This document shows, one piece after another, positions 5,250 to 6,245 of a stretch of DNA of 6,245 nucleotides. Position 1 is the first letter of the stretch; the number at the start of each line of letters is the position of its first letter. This DNA comes from Candidatus Rokuibacteriota bacterium (lineage in GTDB: Bacteria > Methylomirabilota > Methylomirabilia > Rokubacteriales > CSP1-6): assembly GCA_016179165.1 (NCBI GenBank), contig JACORX010000273.1, positions 1 through 6,245 on the forward strand. The letters run 5' to 3'. The notes under the pieces are model-generated. The model searched no databases. It was given only the letters and a program-made list of their open reading frames with translations, and was not told where the DNA came from. Made by a program: the position numbers and the translations under genes.

Positions 5250-6245
5250 CGGACGCGGGGGCGGGCGCTGCTGCGGCAGTCGGGAGTTTGCCGGGCAGGA
5301 ACGCGACGAAGAGCGTGGTCGAGGCGGAGATCAGGGCCATCACCACGAGCAGCGTCGTGAAGCCCGCCGCCTTCACGGTGGGCCCGAGCAGGTACACGGC
5401 CAGCGAGCTCACCCCGAAGGACACCGCCAGCCGCATGCCCGACACGCGCGAGCGCATCCGGTCGTCCACGTACTGCACGATCATGGCGTCGATGAACGGG
5501 ATGGCGCCGAACACGAACACCATGAAGGCGAGCATCGCGGCGTAGAGCGGCCAGCCGGTGGCCTGGGAGGCGAGGGCGAAGAGCACCACCTGGGAGCCGG
5601 CGATGGGCAGGTAGATCCACTTGAGCGGGTAGCGGTCGATCAGCCGGCCGACGACGAGCTGGGCGAGCGAGGCGACGGTGTAAACCCCCGCGAGCAGCAC
5701 GCCCAGGGTGGCCGGGTCGTCCACGAGTCCGGCCAAGCGCTCAGCGAGGAGGCGGCCGTTCCCGTTAGTCGTGAAGTTGAAGATCAGGCTGCTCGAGATG
5801 GCGGCGAGCGTCATCACGAGGAGCACGCGCGCCATCACCGATGGCGGAAGTTCCACCGTCTTCTGCGCCCTCCGGGCCGGCGCCACGTGCTCGCGCGGTG
5901 CGAGGAGCGCGAAGAGCGCGCCGAAGACGAGCGCCAGCCCGCCGGGGACCGCGAAGGCCACGCGCCAGCCGAAGTACTTGACGAGGAACCCGGTCAGCAC
6001 CGCCGCCACCGCAATGCCCAGGTTGCCGGCCAAGCCGTTCAGCCCGATGGTGAAGCCCGGCGTCCGCGTGTTCTGTACCAGCATCGGGATGCCGACCGGG
6101 TGGTAGATGGACGCGAACACGCCCATCAGGGTGAGGGCCGCCGCCAGCGACCACGCGCCCTTGGCAAGGGCCACGAGCAGTCCCGAGACGCCCATGCCGA
6201 GGAAGAAGACGATCATCATCGCGCGACGCCCCCACAGGTCGCCGA
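5242..6245 (-). CDS. MFS transporter, 5' end beyond the window
   Basis: Major facilitator superfamily membrane transporter, exporting or importing a small molecule with an ion gradient. The window holds the last 333 residues. The reading frame stays open to the window edge, and the first visible residues are GDLWGRRA. This is the loop 2-3 signature (motif A, G-x-x-x-D-R-x-G-R-R type), so roughly the first two helices lie outside. The ATG codons at 6219 and 6216 are internal. About ten hydrophobic segments follow. A central charged loop at about 121-138 (REHVAPARRAQKT) divides the halves, and GRLIDRYPLK is the matching loop 8-9 motif of the second half. The run ASIYHPVGIP and the Gly-rich GLAGNLGIAVAAVL recall the fosmidomycin-resistance-like branch of MFS, but this is only a resemblance. 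The protein ends in an Ala/Pro-rich tail. It is followed after 34 bases by the amidohydrolase gene, suggesting a shared function. Substrate is unknown. Confidence 0.88.
   Translation of the reverse strand, partial: GDLWGRRAMMIVFFLGMGVSGLLVALAKGAWSLAAALTLMGVFASIYHPVGIPMLVQNTRTPGFTIGLNGLAGNLGIAVAAVLTGFLVKYFGWRVAFAVPGGLALVFGALFALLAPREHVAPARRAQKTVELPPSVMARVLLVMTLAAISSSLIFNFTTNGNGRLLAERLAGLVDDPATLGVLLAGVYTVASLAQLVVGRLIDRYPLKWIYLPIAGSQVVLFALASQATGWPLYAAMLAFMVFVFGAIPFIDAMIVQYVDDRMRSRVSGMRLAVSFGVSSLAVYLLGPTVKAAGFTTLLVVMALISASTTLFVAFLPGKLPTAAAAPAPASAG

Noticed and set aside
6217..6219. ATG at 6219 as the start of the MFS gene.
   Set aside because: The frame remains open to the window edge and encodes GDLWGRRA, the conserved loop 2-3 motif. 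The true start is therefore upstream, outside the window.

Overview
The window is very GC-rich (by eye about two thirds G+C or more), gene-dense and entirely protein-coding apart from short gaps. It holds five genes in two convergent groups. The composition, the TAXI-type TRAP transporter, the UbiD homologue, and -10 boxes placed exactly six bases before ATG suggest a soil or subsurface bacterium of a GC-rich lineage. Candidate lineages are Rokubacteria/Methylomirabilota-like or a GC-rich proteobacterium. This is inference: no rRNA or marker gene is present. No tRNA, rRNA, CRISPR array, insertion sequence or phage gene was seen.

Plus strand, 1-4314: a three-gene uptake-and-decarboxylation cluster. 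A TAXI-family periplasmic binding protein (36-1022) is followed, with a 13-base overlap, by a fused TRAP permease (1010-2914). Twenty bases later comes a UbiD-family decarboxylase (2935-4314). The simplest reading is that the binding protein and permease import an organic acid, probably an unsaturated or aromatic carboxylate, and the UbiD enzyme adds or removes its carboxyl group using prenylated FMN. The substrate cannot be read from sequence, and no ubiX-type flavin prenyltransferase is in the window.

Minus strand, 6245-4353: an MFS transporter whose 5' end lies beyond the window (5242 to >6245), then 34 bases, then an N-formylglutamate amidohydrolase-family enzyme (4353-5207). They probably form a second small transport-plus-hydrolase unit. 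The two units converge on a 38-base junction at 4315-4352 with only a weak hairpin.

Three promoter-like -10 elements were found. The one before the binding-protein gene leaves a short leader with a Shine-Dalgarno sequence. Those before ubiD and the amidohydrolase gene each lie exactly 6 bases from ATG, which predicts leaderless mRNAs. The most interesting point is in the UbiD homologue. The catalytic Arg-Glu-Glu triad is intact, but by hand alignment the three positions that hold the Mn2+ ion in characterised UbiD/Fdc enzymes are Thr152, Ser182 (next to His181) and Lys216 instead of Asn, His and Glu.
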